A stretch of DNA of 64,000 nucleotides. It comes from Marinobacter salinexigens. GTDB taxonomy: Bacteria > Pseudomonadota > Gammaproteobacteria > Pseudomonadales > Oleiphilaceae. The notes beneath the pieces are model-generated. The model did no database searches. It saw nothing but the letters and a program-made list of their open reading frames with translations, and had not been told where the DNA came from. A program made the position numbers and the translations under genes. Shown piece after piece: positions 49,371-59,108 of this stretch (positions are counted from its first letter, which is position 1; each line of letters starts with the position of its first letter). The stretch spans positions 186,001 through 250,000 of the forward strand of contig NZ_VTUU01000005.1 of assembly GCF_008370345.1 (NCBI RefSeq). The letters run 5' to 3'.

Positions 49371-49549
49371 TATTGCCTGGATAACAGGCGGAAAGCCTTG
49401 CTTTTGATCAAGCCTTTCTCGTAAAGCCTTAATGATAAAGCAAAAAAAGAAACTGGCAGCTTCGGCTGCTTACTCCTTGCTTTCACGTTTGGCGGGTGGG
49501 GTTTTTCCATTCGTTGAATAGAAAGCTGTTTAAACCGTAGGGAGAACTC
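49371..49549 (+). promoter_or_regulatory. Leader region of the rpsF operon
   Basis: A 180-base leader without coding frames. It contains a small GCAGC-TTCG-GCTGC hairpin at 49456-49469 and a purine-rich ribosome binding site (AGGGAGAAC) before rpsF. Many bacteria carry an S6:S18-binding RNA structure at this place, with an exposed CCG near the ribosome binding site; AAACCGTAGGGAG is present here, but the fold could not be checked. Confidence 0.35.
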
Positions 49550-49966
49550 ATGCGTCACTACGAAATCGTATTCATGGTACACCCGGATCAGAGCGAGCAG
49601 GTGCCCGCGATGATCGAGCGTTATACCAGCGTCATCACTGAAGATGGCGGTCAGGTACATCGCCTGGAAGATTGGGGCCGTCGTCACCTGGCTTACCCGA
49701 TCAACAAGATCCACAAGGCTCACTACGTGCTGATGAACGTTGAATGTTCACAGGCTGCGATGGACGAGCTGACTCACAACTTCCGGTTCAACGATGCCAT
49801 CATCCGTGACCTGATCCTGCGTCGCGATGAGGCTGTTACCGATCTGTCTCCGATGAAAGCTGCTGAGTCCCGTGAGGACCGTCGTTCCGGCGGAGATGAG
49901 CGTCCGCGCCGTGCTGCAGAATCTGATTCTGCACCGAAGGCCGCTTCCCAGGACGAAGAAGAGTAA
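49550..49966 (+). CDS. rpsF: 30S ribosomal protein S6
   Basis: A 138-residue S6 protein. [40 protein letters not shown] and the [12 protein letters not shown] helix are characteristic. The C-terminal tail after residue 105 is acidic and Ser/Arg-rich, as in Pseudomonas-type S6. It binds S18 on the 30S platform. It is followed 24 bases later by rpsR. Confidence 0.97.
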   Translation: MRHYEIVFMVHPDQSEQVPAMIERYTSVITEDGGQVHRLEDWGRRHLAYPINKIHKAHYVLMNVECSQAAMDELTHNFRFNDAIIRDLILRRDEAVTDLSPMKAAESREDRRSGGDERPRRAAESDSAPKAASQDEEE

Positions 49967-49990
49967 TTAACCGGAGTTGAGGAGTTAGAT

Positions 49991-50221
49991 ATGGCTCGTT
50001 TTTTCAGACGTCGTAAGTTCTGTCGCTTCACGGCAGAAGGTGTTCGCGAGATCGATTACAAAGATCTGGACACCCTGAAAGGCTACATCACTGAAACCGG
50101 CAAGATCGTGCCTAGCCGCATCACCGGCACCAAAGCACGTTATCAGCGTCAGCTGGCTACCGCTATCAAGCGTGCCCGCTACCTGGCACTGCTGCCGTAC
50201 TCGGACAGCCACGACAACTAA
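49991..50221 (+). CDS. rpsR: 30S ribosomal protein S18
   Basis: A 76-residue basic protein with the S18 pattern [40 protein letters not shown] and [20 protein letters not shown]. It pairs with S6 in the small subunit. It is co-transcribed with rpsF. The next gene, a DUF2232 membrane protein, begins 26 bases later. Confidence 0.97.
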   Translation: MARFFRRRKFCRFTAEGVREIDYKDLDTLKGYITETGKIVPSRITGTKARYQRQLATAIKRARYLALLPYSDSHDN

Positions 50222-50247
50222 GTTACAGATAAACAGGATTTGGGACC

Positions 50248-51114
50248 ATGCGTGCACTGGCTCAGTACGTAATGCGCGGTCCCCTGCAGGCCAGCGGGGT
50301 AGCCGCAGTAACAACTGCTTTACCTTTGCTGTTCTGGATTGGCGCAGCGGTTGTCGGCCTGGTTATTCTCAGGCTTGGCATCAGTCAGGGGTTGAATATT
50401 GGCCTCTGGGCATTGCTTCCGGCACTGGGCTGGAGTTGGTTCGGGCATGACCCCACCGCTCTGGCTGTGTTGCTCCAGGTGATGTTGATGGCGTCTTTAC
50501 TCAGAACCACGCTGTCCTGGGAAAGAGCCCTTCTCGGAGGGAGCTTTCTGGCCATCGTCACAGGGCTGATGTTGCCTGTGGTGTATCCCGGTTTGCTGGA
50601 TGATCTCGTCCAGGCCGGGGTCAGTTTCTACCATCAGTACAATGCTGAAGTGGCCCAGACGCTCGGGAGTGATCTTGAGCAGGTTATAAGGGACACAATG
50701 AATGCCAGCATGGCCGGGACGTATCTGGCTACTGGTATCGGCATGACAATGCTTGCCCGGGCGTGGCAGGCGGGGCTTTATAACCCCGGCGGATTCCGTA
50801 AGGAATTCCACGCTCTGAAGCTATCACCGGTTGTTGCGGTGGTTTGCGGGGTCACCATGGTGATTGGTCCGGTACTCGGGCTGAATTCCATGCTGTTGGC
50901 CTGGGCTGCGGGAACACCGTTGTTCCTGGCGAGTATTGCTCTTGTGCACGGCGTTGTCGGGAGGAGAAATCTGAGTGGCCAATGGCTGGTGCTGTTTTAC
51001 ATTGCGCTGGTATTGATGGGTCCAACCCTGATGATTCTGTTAGTGGTTCTGGCTTTTGTGGATAGCTGGCTGGATATCCGGAGGCGGATAAAGCCTGCCG
51101 GGCCGGCTGAATAA
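50248..51114 (+). CDS. DUF2232 (YybS-like) membrane protein
   Basis: A 288-residue polytopic membrane protein with about eight hydrophobic helices. Its place between rpsR and rplI is the one occupied by DUF2232 proteins in pseudomonads. The function is unknown, and no catalytic motif is visible. The gene is translated in the same direction with short gaps (26 bases before, 20 after), so it belongs to the ribosomal protein operon. Confidence 0.85.
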   Translation: MRALAQYVMRGPLQASGVAAVTTALPLLFWIGAAVVGLVILRLGISQGLNIGLWALLPALGWSWFGHDPTALAVLLQVMLMASLLRTTLSWERALLGGSFLAIVTGLMLPVVYPGLLDDLVQAGVSFYHQYNAEVAQTLGSDLEQVIRDTMNASMAGTYLATGIGMTMLARAWQAGLYNPGGFRKEFHALKLSPVVAVVCGVTMVIGPVLGLNSMLLAWAAGTPLFLASIALVHGVVGRRNLSGQWLVLFYIALVLMGPTLMILLVVLAFVDSWLDIRRRIKPAGPAE

Positions 51115-51134
51115 AGCACGAAGAGGTTAACGAG

Positions 51135-51581
51135 ATGGAAGTTATTCTGCTCGAGAAAGTTGCAAACCTTGGTTCGCTGGGCGACAAGGTAAAGGTTAAG
51201 GCCGGTTACGGTCGTAATTTCCTGCTTCCTTATGGCAAGGCTGTTCCTGCTACTGAAGCAAACCTGAAGGCGTTCGAAGAGCGTCGCGCTGAACTGGAAA
51301 AAGCAGCAGCTGACAAGCTGTCTACTGCCCAGGCACGCGCTGAAAGTCTGGAAGGTGCTTCCTTCACCATCACTTCCAAAGCTGGTGATGAAGGTAAGCT
51401 GTTCGGTTCTATCGGTGTTCGTGACATCGCTGATGCGATCACTGCTGCTGGTACCGAAGTAGAGAAGAGCGAAGTTCGTCTGCCGGAAGGCCCGATCCGT
51501 GTGACCGGTGAATTCGACATCGAACTGCAGCTGCACTCTGATGTAGTTGTAACGGTCAAGCTGGCAGTTGTTGCAGAGTAA
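51135..51581 (+). CDS. rplI: 50S ribosomal protein L9
   Basis: A 148-residue L9 protein. The N-terminal domain reads [40 protein letters not shown], followed by a long helix and the C-terminal domain [16 protein letters not shown]. It spans the large subunit near the L1 stalk. It is the last ribosomal gene of this operon; a hairpin follows before dnaB. Confidence 0.97.
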   Translation: MEVILLEKVANLGSLGDKVKVKAGYGRNFLLPYGKAVPATEANLKAFEERRAELEKAAADKLSTAQARAESLEGASFTITSKAGDEGKLFGSIGVRDIADAITAAGTEVEKSEVRLPEGPIRVTGEFDIELQLHSDVVVTVKLAVVAE

Positions 51582-51635
51582 TTCTTTGCGATAATCTGCC
51601 CGGCCGGGCTCCAATGCCTGGCCAGGCTTGATTGA

Positions 51636-51675
51636 AACGGGCCCGAACCGGAGACGGTTTCGGGCCCGTTGCTTT
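51636..51675 (+). terminator. GC-rich hairpin after rplI
   Basis: AACGGGCCCGAACCG pairs with CGGTTTCGGGCCCGTT around GAGA, followed by GCTTTCT. The stem is long but the T-run is short, so termination could be partial. Confidence 0.6.
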
Positions 51676-51758
51676 CTGGTATTCTAGTAATCCTCTCCCA
51701 TTACCGGATTGATCCTCGTAAACTGTGTGATCCGTGGTGTCCAGCTGAAGATGTATTT

Positions 51759-53165
51759 ATGGCCAATCCTAACCTGAAACCTGCCAGTACCGATCTTGAG
51801 ACCAGTCGTATCAAGGTGCCTCCCCATTCTGTCGAAGCGGAGCAGGCGGTTCTGGGGGGGCTGATGCTTGATAATCGCCGCTTTGATGAAATCTCAGAGA
51901 TGATTTCAGCGGCAGACTTCTATCGTCAGGATCACCGCCTTATTTTTGGTGCGGTTGAGCGTTTGGCCAGTGAAAGTGAGCCGCTGGATGTCGTTACCCT
52001 GGCCGAGTTCCTGGAGCGTGCCGGAGATATCGAGGATGCCGGTGGGTTGTCTTACCTGGCCGAGCTTGCCGAGAAAACGCCTGGCGCTGCCAACATCCGG
52101 GCCTACGCTGATATTGTTCGAGAGCGTTCCATTCTCCGCCAGTTGGTGGAAGTGTCTGGCACTATCACCGATTCCGCGTTCAATCCCCAGGGGCGGACCA
52201 GTAACGAAATACTGGATGAGGCCGAACGTAACGTATTCCAGATCGCCGAGTCTCGCGTCAAGGAAGGCTCCGGCCCGCAGGCGATCAACCCGATCCTTAC
52301 CAAGACTCTGAGCCGGATTGAAGAGCTGTTTGAATCCGGCGAATCGAATACCGGTCTGACAACCGGCTTCCGGGATCTGGATGACATGACCTCCGGTATG
52401 CAGCCATCCGACCTGATCATTGTGGCAGGCCGCCCCTCGATGGGTAAGACCACCTTCGCCATGAACCTGGTGGAGAACTCGTTGATCAGCAGTGGGCAGC
52501 CGGTTCTGGTATTCAGTATGGAGATGCCCGCCGATTCACTGGCCATGCGTATGCTGTCGTCCCTGGGTCGGATTGATCAGACCAAGGTCCGGAGCGGCAA
52601 ACTCGAAGAAGACGACTGGCCGAGGCTGACGTCTGCCGTGAGCCTGCTCAAAGACAAGCCGCTTTATATTGATGACACCCCGGGGCTGAGCCCGACAGAA
52701 ATGCGCTCCCGGGCCCGGCGAATTGCCCGGGAAAATGACGGGAAAATCGGCATGATCATGGTGGATTACCTCCAGTTGATGCGGGTTCCGGGAAACACCG
52801 AGGGCCGTACCGCTGAGATCTCTGAAATTTCGCGGTCTCTGAAAGGGATAGCGAAAGAGCTCAGTTGCCCGGTGGTGGCTCTTTCCCAGTTGAACCGGAG
52901 TCTTGAGCAACGCCCCAACAAACGGCCGGTCAACTCAGACCTTCGTGAATCCGGTGCGATCGAGCAGGACGCGGACGTCATCATGTTCGTCTACCGGGAT
53001 GAGGTCTACAACGAAGACTCGCCGGATAAGGGCGTAGCCGAAATCATTATCGGTAAACAGCGGAACGGTCCAATCGGTACCTGTCGCCTCGCCTTTATCG
53101 GTAAATACACCAAGTTCGAAGATCTCGCCCATGGAGATTATGGCGACTACGGCGGGGACTATTGA
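51759..53165 (+). CDS. dnaB: Replicative DNA helicase DnaB
   Basis: A 468-residue hexameric helicase. The N-terminal domain has VPPHSVEAEQAVLGGLMLDN. The C-terminal RecA-like motor has Walker A in GRPSMGKTTFAM, Walker B in MIMVDYLQLMR, and LSQLNRSLEQRPNKRP, DLRESGAIEQDAD. There is no intein. The start at 51759 (MANPNLKP) matches the family start; the upstream frame is unrelated. The stop overlaps the alr start by one base. It unwinds DNA at the replication fork. Confidence 0.97.
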   Translation: MANPNLKPASTDLETSRIKVPPHSVEAEQAVLGGLMLDNRRFDEISEMISAADFYRQDHRLIFGAVERLASESEPLDVVTLAEFLERAGDIEDAGGLSYLAELAEKTPGAANIRAYADIVRERSILRQLVEVSGTITDSAFNPQGRTSNEILDEAERNVFQIAESRVKEGSGPQAINPILTKTLSRIEELFESGESNTGLTTGFRDLDDMTSGMQPSDLIIVAGRPSMGKTTFAMNLVENSLISSGQPVLVFSMEMPADSLAMRMLSSLGRIDQTKVRSGKLEEDDWPRLTSAVSLLKDKPLYIDDTPGLSPTEMRSRARRIARENDGKIGMIMVDYLQLMRVPGNTEGRTAEISEISRSLKGIAKELSCPVVALSQLNRSLEQRPNKRPVNSDLRESGAIEQDADVIMFVYRDEVYNEDSPDKGVAEIIIGKQRNGPIGTCRLAFIGKYTKFEDLAHGDYGDYGGDY

Positions 53166-54241
53166 TGCCCCGTAGTACCGTCGCTCGCATCGACCTGCGT
53201 GCCTTGCAGCACAATTACCGGATGGCTTGCGAATTAGCTGGCAGTGCCCGGGCTGTGGCTGTGGTCAAAGCTGACGGCTATGGCCATGGTATTCGTGAAA
53301 TTGCCGGTGCACTGGCACCGGAAGCTCCGAAGTTCGCGGTAGCCTGTATTGAAGAGGCGCTGGCCATTCGGGGCGCGGGTATCCGTCAGCCTGTTAAATT
53401 GTTGCAGGGCGTTCATTCCAGTGAGGACCTGAAAGACTGCTATCGCCATGAATTCGAGCCAGTCCTGCATTCAGAGCAGCAGCTTGAATGGCTGGCGCGT
53501 TGCCCGGCGCCCCCTGCGTTCTGGCTGAAGGTCAATTCGGGCATGAACAGGTTAGGTTTCCTGCCCGCGGATCTCCACGATGTGGTTGATCGTTTGACCG
53601 CCATGGGTGCCCGTCCGCAGTTGCAGGGTTTTGTGACTCATTTTGCCTGCGCTGATGACCCCGAAAGCCCGATGACCGAGAGGCAGACAGCCTGCTTTGA
53701 AGAGGCAACGGCTGGCTGGCCCGAACTGCAGAAAAGTATCGGAAATTCTGCGGCTCACTTCCGTGCCGGCCAGAAACTCTTTGACTGGAGTCGGCCGGGA
53801 ATCATGCTGTATGGCGGCTCGCCGTTACTGGGAAAGACCGGTCCTGAGCTGGGCCTGAGGCCGGTTATGACCCTTGAAGCTCCGCTTATCACCAGGCGTA
53901 CCGTTCGTGCCGGGGAGTCTGTGGGGTACGGTGCAGGCTGGGTAGCCGAGCGTGATACCATCATGGGAATGGTGGCCATCGGGTATGGTGACGGCTACCC
54001 CCGGCACGCGGGGACCGGTACGCCAGCGGCAGTGAACGGCCAGCGTATCCGTCTGATCGGTCGGGTTTCCATGGACATGCTGGCGGTGGATCTGACATCA
54101 GCTCCTGATACCGCCGTCGGCGACCGGGTCGAACTCTGGGGCCAGACGGTCGGCGTTGACGAAGTTGCCCGGTGCGCTGGTACCATCTCCTATGAGTTGC
54201 TGACCGGTATAACGGCCCGGGTTGTCCGGGAATACCGCTAG
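53165..54241 (+). CDS. alr: Alanine racemase
   Basis: A 358-residue PLP enzyme with the catalytic lysine at 35 in AVVKADGYGHG, the second-half tyrosine in ESVGYGAGW, and RVSMDMLAVDL. It converts L- to D-alanine for peptidoglycan. ATG 53165 overlaps the dnaB stop (TGATG), so it is translationally coupled to dnaB, as in pseudomonads. A TTG three bases earlier is a less likely start. Confidence 0.95.
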   Translation: MPRSTVARIDLRALQHNYRMACELAGSARAVAVVKADGYGHGIREIAGALAPEAPKFAVACIEEALAIRGAGIRQPVKLLQGVHSSEDLKDCYRHEFEPVLHSEQQLEWLARCPAPPAFWLKVNSGMNRLGFLPADLHDVVDRLTAMGARPQLQGFVTHFACADDPESPMTERQTACFEEATAGWPELQKSIGNSAAHFRAGQKLFDWSRPGIMLYGGSPLLGKTGPELGLRPVMTLEAPLITRRTVRAGESVGYGAGWVAERDTIMGMVAIGYGDGYPRHAGTGTPAAVNGQRIRLIGRVSMDMLAVDLTSAPDTAVGDRVELWGQTVGVDEVARCAGTISYELLTGITARVVREYR

Positions 54242-54267
54242 GGATACCGGCCAGACGGGAGTTTGCG

Positions 54268-54624
54268 TCAGGCAGCCTCTGGTTCGTGGATGATCTCCTC
54301 GATAAAATCGAGAATGGATGCCAGGCTCCGGTCGTCCAGCTTCTTGAGTACTTTGTGAACAACCATTTTGCTGCCCTTGAGCATACTGCCGATACCCACC
54401 TTTGCCATGCCCATCATCATGCTACTGGCATTCAGGCGGCGAAGAGGTTCCAGGAAGAAAAAGTCGAGGCCTTCTTCGGTCATATCGACAATCAGATTGA
54501 ACAGTTTATCAATCGCTTCTTTGTCGGCTTTGCCACGTTGGCGTAGTTCTCCTACGGTGTAAAGGGCGCGGGTGCGGAGCTCGTCGGGAATCGGCGCCAC
54601 AATGTGGCTCTGTTGTTTCAGCAT
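54268..54624 (-). CDS. Conserved hypothetical helical protein
   Basis: A 118-residue protein of unknown function, predicted mostly helical. Features are IPDELRTRALYTVGELRQRG at the start, a central FFLEPLRRLNASSMMMGMAKVGIGSMLKG, and an acidic C-terminus with LDDRSLASILDFIEEII. AGGA lies six bases before the ATG at 54624. It is convergent with alr and divergent from the epimerase-like gene. No signal peptide or metal motif was seen. Confidence 0.75.
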   Translation of the reverse strand: MLKQQSHIVAPIPDELRTRALYTVGELRQRGKADKEAIDKLFNLIVDMTEEGLDFFFLEPLRRLNASSMMMGMAKVGIGSMLKGSKMVVHKVLKKLDDRSLASILDFIEEIIHEPEAA

Positions 54625-54786
54625 GTCGGTTCCTGTTGTTGTATGCTCTTGAAAAAAGTACGCCGGGTATGTGAACCAGCGGTTAACGTTGTACGTCATT
54701 TTTAGGTATGACGGGATTGAAACCATTGGCCTGAGCGATTCGGGCCGCCCGTCACATCAGTAATATTCTGGAGGCGATGAATCCTC

Positions 54787-55665
54787 GTGCATGTGCTTGT
54801 TGTCCATGATTACGGCCCTTTGGGAAAAATCCTGCTGGAGAAACTTCGGGAGACGCATTTGCAGGTCAGCCCGTTGTTGGTGAGCGACCCTGCCAGTGCT
54901 GATCTCAATGCCCTGGAGAACTGGATTCCGGAAGATACGGACCTGATTGTTAATGCCCTCTGGCTGTCTGACCCGGAAGTGGCTGAGAAAGACCCGGAGC
55001 GCACGCATAAGGCTGCGTTTTCCTTGCCGGTCGCGATCGCCGAATATGCCCGTGACCGTGATATGGCGCTGTTTCAGCTGTCCTCTTGCTACGTATTTGA
55101 TGGCCGCAAGCAAAGTGGGTACATCACGTCCAATCCCGGTCAGCCCGTCAACGAGCTGGGTAACTGGCAGTGGGAGTGTGAACAGGCACTGCGAACCTTG
55201 CTGCCAAGGCATATTGTTTTGCGAACCGGGTGGGGGCTGGCCCGTTTTATCCGGAAGGTTCAGAGAAGTACCGCCACTCAGGAAGTCCTGTCGCTACCGG
55301 GGCGCTGTCGCGGGCAACCGGTGACCGTGCGTGACCTGGCTCGGGTGATGACTGCAGTCGTGCTTCAGTTGGACTGTGGGGCTGAGGTCTGGGGTACTTA
55401 CCAGTATGCTGGTGCGGAAGAGATCAATCTCTATGAGCTGGGGCTGGCGATTGCCGGCTTGCCAGGCATTCCCGAGGATATTCGGGTGGTGGATGATGTG
55501 CCTGATTGGGGGCATCTGGAGCCGGTGAACACCACGATGGTCTGCACCAAGATCCGTAACACCTTCGGTATCAAGCAGCAGCCGTGGCGTTCAGGATTGG
55601 TGGATGAGCTCGGGATGCTCAAGCTGCCGGATGAAAAGGGTGTTGAGAAGGCGCCGGCCGAGTGA
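54787..55665 (+). CDS. RfbD-like NAD(P)-dependent sugar epimerase/reductase family protein
   Basis: A 292-residue Rossmann protein resembling dTDP-4-dehydrorhamnose reductases. Evidence is the opening VLVVHDYGPLGKILLEKL, SSCYVFDGRKQSGYI, NELGNWQWECEQALR and the sugar-binding half with WGTYQYAGAEEINLYEL. The dinucleotide loop is altered (DYGPLGK instead of GxxGxxG) and the Tyr-x-x-x-Lys pair is not clear (NWQWECEQ replaces it), so it may be non-catalytic or use another substrate. It starts at GTG. No other rhamnose genes are nearby. Confidence 0.78.
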   Translation: MHVLVVHDYGPLGKILLEKLRETHLQVSPLLVSDPASADLNALENWIPEDTDLIVNALWLSDPEVAEKDPERTHKAAFSLPVAIAEYARDRDMALFQLSSCYVFDGRKQSGYITSNPGQPVNELGNWQWECEQALRTLLPRHIVLRTGWGLARFIRKVQRSTATQEVLSLPGRCRGQPVTVRDLARVMTAVVLQLDCGAEVWGTYQYAGAEEINLYELGLAIAGLPGIPEDIRVVDDVPDWGHLEPVNTTMVCTKIRNTFGIKQQPWRSGLVDELGMLKLPDEKGVEKAPAE

Positions 55666-55696
55666 AAGGCCGGCTCAGATAATTGCGGGGTGGCCG

Positions 55697-56452
55697 TTAC
55701 TGCTGGCAACCCTGCCTTGAAAAATCCCGTGTAACCATCTGCAGGGCTTCTACGTCCAGAAGCTCCACTTCACGGCCTCGGGCCTTGATAATGCCCTGAT
55801 TCTGGAATCGGGTGAATACCCGGCTGACGGTTTCTACCGCCAGGCCCAGGAAGTTGGCAATGTCATTGCGGGGCATGGGCAGGCTGAAGTTTGTGCCGGA
55901 CATGCGCCGACGCTGGAAACGGCTGGACAATGACAGCAGCAGAGCAGCAATCCGCTCTTCCGCTGTATTTTTGCTCAGCAGCATGGTCAGCTGGTGGCTG
56001 TTTTGGATTTCCTGGCTCATCAGGTGGTACATGTGATGTTGTAGCCCGGGAATCTTGCCGGTCAGATCCTCCAGTTTTTCTACTGGGAACTCACACACGC
56101 TGGTGCGCTCAAGGGCCTTGGCGGTGCAGGCGTAGTGCTCGCCGCTCATGCTATCCAGGCCAATCAATTCGCCTGGCATGAAAAAGCCCGTGACCTGTTC
56201 CTCACCACCTTCAGTGATGATCGATGTTTTCACAGAGCCACTTTTGACCGCAAAGCAGGAGCGGAACGGTGTGCTCTGATCAAAAATATGTTCCCCACGA
56301 TTGAAAATCCGGCCCTGCTGGACGATGTCTTCCAGCCGCTCAAGATCATTATCTTCGACCGCCAGAGGCAGGCAGAGATTGCTGAGACTGCACTGCTGGC
56401 AAGATGCTTTGAGGGGAGATTTGACCTGGTGGAGTCGAATTGCTTGTGCCAT
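55697..56452 (-). CDS. anr: FNR/ANR-type oxygen-sensing regulator
   Basis: A 251-residue Crp/Fnr family protein with the four iron-sulfur cysteines at 18, 21, 27 (SCQQCSLSNLC) and 109 (EHYACTAK). It has a cyclic-nucleotide-like beta barrel, a dimer helix, and the recognition helix RNDIANFLGLAVETVSRVFT, with the Glu-x-x-Ser-Arg that reads TTGAT. With a [4Fe-4S] cluster it activates anaerobic genes. Start 56452 is the family start; 56470 is possible. A perfect FNR box lies 20 bases upstream, which suggests autoregulation. Confidence 0.92.
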   Translation of the reverse strand: MAQAIRLHQVKSPLKASCQQCSLSNLCLPLAVEDNDLERLEDIVQQGRIFNRGEHIFDQSTPFRSCFAVKSGSVKTSIITEGGEEQVTGFFMPGELIGLDSMSGEHYACTAKALERTSVCEFPVEKLEDLTGKIPGLQHHMYHLMSQEIQNSHQLTMLLSKNTAEERIAALLLSLSSRFQRRRMSGTNFSLPMPRNDIANFLGLAVETVSRVFTRFQNQGIIKARGREVELLDVEALQMVTRDFSRQGCQQ

Positions 56453-56471
56453 AGCTGACGCGCCGACCAAT

Positions 56472-56485
56472 TTGATTCATATCAA
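56472..56485. promoter_or_regulatory. Perfect FNR/ANR box upstream of anr
   Basis: TTGATTCATATCAA matches the TTGAT-N4-ATCAA consensus exactly. It lies 20 bases before the anr start codon, close enough to act as a repressor site over the promoter or leader. Confidence 0.8.
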
Positions 56486-56560
56486 AGGCATACCTTAATA
56501 CGCTTCTAAGGTTTTGCCAATAACAAAAAAGCTGGGGATAGGAAGTTATTTCAGAAATCC

Positions 56561-56583
56561 GGGCGGAGGGGAAACCCCCGCCC
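56561..56583 (-). terminator. GC-rich hairpin after fabB
   Basis: GGGCGG-GGG and CCC-CGCCC form a stem with a GAAA loop, 18 bases beyond the fabB stop on the minus strand. The following bases lack a strong T-run. Confidence 0.55.
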
Positions 56584-56600
56584 GATGGTGCGAGCTGAGT

Positions 56601-57812
56601 TTACTGAAGTTTCTCGAAAATCAGTGACGCGTTGGTACCGCCAAACCCGAAGCTGTTGGACATGACGGTAGAGAGTTCCGCGTTTTTCGCGTCCGGGCCA
56701 ACGAGGGGAAGATCGCTGATTTTTTCATCCACTTCGCTGAGGTTAGCCGTACCTGCCATGAATCCATTTTGCAGCATGAGCAGGGAGTAGATAGCCTCAT
56801 GGACACCTGCGGCACCGAGAGAATGGCCAGACAGTGACTTGGTGGAGGAAATGGCCGGGATATCGTCCCCGAAGGTTGCTCGCACTGCGCCCATTTCTGC
56901 CACATCACCAACCGGAGTACTGGTGCCGTGGGCATTGATGTACTCCACCTTGCCACGGATGGTGGCCATGGCCTGCTTCATGCAGCGCTGGGCACCTTCA
57001 CCGGATGGAGCGACCATGTCGTAGCCATCCGATGTTGCGCCGTAGCCGGTCAGTTCAGCGATGATGTTGGCACCGCGTTTTTTCGCGTGCTCCAGTTCTT
57101 CCAGAACAACCATGCCGCCGCCGCCGGCAATCACGAAACCGTCGCGGCCACTGTCGAACGGACGGGAGGCTGTTGCCGGTGAATCGTTGTATTTGGTGGA
57201 GAGTGCGCCCATGGCATCGAACATCATGGTCAGGCTCCAGTCTTCCTCTTCACCGCCACCGGCGAAGACGATGTCCTGCTTTCCGGACTGGATCTGTTCC
57301 ATGGCGTGCCCGATACAGTGCGCGCTGGTGGCACAGGCAGAGGACATGGAATAGTTCACACCACGGATCTTGTAGGCAGTGGCCAGGCATGCGGACACGG
57401 TGCTGGTCATGATCCGGGGCACCATGTAAGGCCCGATGCGCTTAACACCCTTTTCCCGCATGGTGTCGGTGGCTTCCACCTGGCTGGAGCAGGATGCGCC
57501 ACCAGAGCCGGCAATCAGTCCGGTACGGTCATTGGAGATCAGATCTTCGGTCAGGCCGGCCTGTGCAATAGCCTGTTCCATGGACAGGTAGCTATACATG
57601 GCAGACGGCCCCATGAAGCGCCGGATTTTGCGGTCGATCACTGAGGTATCCACGTCGGGTGATCCGGAGATCTGGCTGCGGAACCCCATTTCCTTGTAGG
57701 TTTCGTTGTAGCGAATACCGGAACGACCGGTTTTCAGGCTTTCCAGAACCTCGTCCAGTGAGTTACCCAGACAGGACACGATACCCATACCCGTGACGAC
57801 GACGCGTCTCAT
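56601..57812 (-). CDS. fabB: Beta-ketoacyl-ACP synthase I (FabB)
   Basis: A 403-residue thiolase-fold condensing enzyme. The catalytic Cys is in [12 protein letters not shown], and the two histidines are in [12 protein letters not shown] and [11 protein letters not shown]. The opening [15 protein letters not shown] and length match FabB. It elongates acyl chains and is needed for unsaturated fatty acids together with FabA. No fabA is next to it here, unlike the usual fabAB operon. GGAGG lies five bases before the start. Confidence 0.95.
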   Translation of the reverse strand: MRRVVVTGMGIVSCLGNSLDEVLESLKTGRSGIRYNETYKEMGFRSQISGSPDVDTSVIDRKIRRFMGPSAMYSYLSMEQAIAQAGLTEDLISNDRTGLIAGSGGASCSSQVEATDTMREKGVKRIGPYMVPRIMTSTVSACLATAYKIRGVNYSMSSACATSAHCIGHAMEQIQSGKQDIVFAGGGEEEDWSLTMMFDAMGALSTKYNDSPATASRPFDSGRDGFVIAGGGGMVVLEELEHAKKRGANIIAELTGYGATSDGYDMVAPSGEGAQRCMKQAMATIRGKVEYINAHGTSTPVGDVAEMGAVRATFGDDIPAISSTKSLSGHSLGAAGVHEAIYSLLMLQNGFMAGTANLSEVDEKISDLPLVGPDAKNAELSTVMSNSFGFGGTNASLIFEKLQ

Positions 57813-57940
57813 ACACTCCTCCTGTGGCCGGCGCAGAACCGCCGCACCCTGTGACCAATGACATTGATCAACAGTGTATGCGCTTTCAAACCATTACGGT
57901 ATTTGACCTTGGTAAGGGCCCGGAAGGGTGGTGGTGAAGC

Positions 57941-58867
57941 TCAGCGCCGGGCAGGTTTCCTGCGTTTTTCTTTGGTTTCTTCCTTGCGGGCAGCCTTCTC
58001 TGCTTCCAGTTTCTCCGCTTCGGCGGTTTCCCGTTCGACCATCTCCGGTGTTTCAAGGGAAATGCGGCCCAGGGTTCCACTCCGGAATTCGTTGAGCAGT
58101 ACTTCGGATACTTTGTGAAGATCGGGAATGCCGCCACGGGAGAAGAAACGGCGCTTGGCTGCAATGGCGTCCATCAGCGCCAGACCATCCACCGGTATCT
58201 GTTCCAGGCCATAACGGGCTTTGACCAGTTCAGGATAGGCCTGAATCAGATAGTCTGCCTCGAACAGGGCGACATCTTCGAAGTCCAGGACCGCGCTGCG
58301 AATGGCCCCGGTGATGGCCAGGCGATAACCACAGGCTTCCGGAGACAGCTTGGGCCAGAGGAATCCCGGTGTGTCGTAGAGCAGAATGTTATCCGGCAGC
58401 TTGATCGCTTGCTGGGCGCGGGTGACCGCAGGCTCGTTCCCGGTTTTGGCAACAGGGCGTCCTGCAAGGGTATTGATGATGGTGGATTTGCCGACATTGG
58501 GGATACCCAGAATCATGACTCGCAGGGCGCTTTTCTGTCGGTCATGGTCGGGCGTCATTTCTTCCGCCAGTCTGAGGATGCCCATGGCTTCGTTGCGCTG
58601 ATTGTGCGTAAGGGTGATGGTACGTACCCCCCGTTCCTGTTCCAGCCAGGATTGCCATTGCTCAGTCGTGGCCGGATCCGCGAGATCGCGCTTGTTGAGT
58701 ACACGGATCAGTGGCGTGTCTCCCCTCAGGTTCGGCACCAGAGGGTTTTCGCTGCTGAAAGGAATCCTCGCATCCAGTACCTCAATAATGAGGTCCATCT
58801 GCGGCATGACCTTTTTGATCTCCTTTCGGGCCTTGTGCATGTGCCCGGGAAACCAGTTAATCGCCAT
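57941..58867 (-). CDS. ylqF: Circularly permuted GTPase YlqF/RbgA
   Basis: A 308-residue GTPase with permuted motif order: G4 NKRD first, then G1 GIPNVGKSTI and G3 DTPGFLWP. A C-terminal RNA-binding domain follows (RRFFSRGGIPDLHKVSEVLL), then a Lys/Glu/Arg-rich tail. The start MAINWFPGHMHKARKEI is typical. It acts in late assembly of the 50S subunit. It is transcribed toward fabB with 128 bases between. Confidence 0.93.
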   Translation of the reverse strand: MAINWFPGHMHKARKEIKKVMPQMDLIIEVLDARIPFSSENPLVPNLRGDTPLIRVLNKRDLADPATTEQWQSWLEQERGVRTITLTHNQRNEAMGILRLAEEMTPDHDRQKSALRVMILGIPNVGKSTIINTLAGRPVAKTGNEPAVTRAQQAIKLPDNILLYDTPGFLWPKLSPEACGYRLAITGAIRSAVLDFEDVALFEADYLIQAYPELVKARYGLEQIPVDGLALMDAIAAKRRFFSRGGIPDLHKVSEVLLNEFRSGTLGRISLETPEMVERETAEAEKLEAEKAARKEETKEKRRKPARR

Positions 58868-59108
58868 CTCATGTACTCCGGATGTTTGTGAACGGCGCCA
58901 TTATGAAGGGGAATGACTAAACTTTCACATTTGTTTGAGTCCGCTGGTGTGGCGGATCGGGGCCGGGATGAGTGCGACGTATGTACAAAATAAAGGGGTA
59001 TCGGGGTGAAAAAAGGTAGCGGGATGCTTTAGGGTGTACGGACTGAACGCAAAAACCCATTCATTCTGGTGGTTTGTGGAAAAGGCCGCCTTGTTTACGG
59101 AGAACTTT
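58868..59108. other. Intergenic region between ylqF and the Spy-like gene
   Basis: The divergent promoter region. No open frame of its own, and no palindrome or clear promoter pair was identified. Confidence 0.3.
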
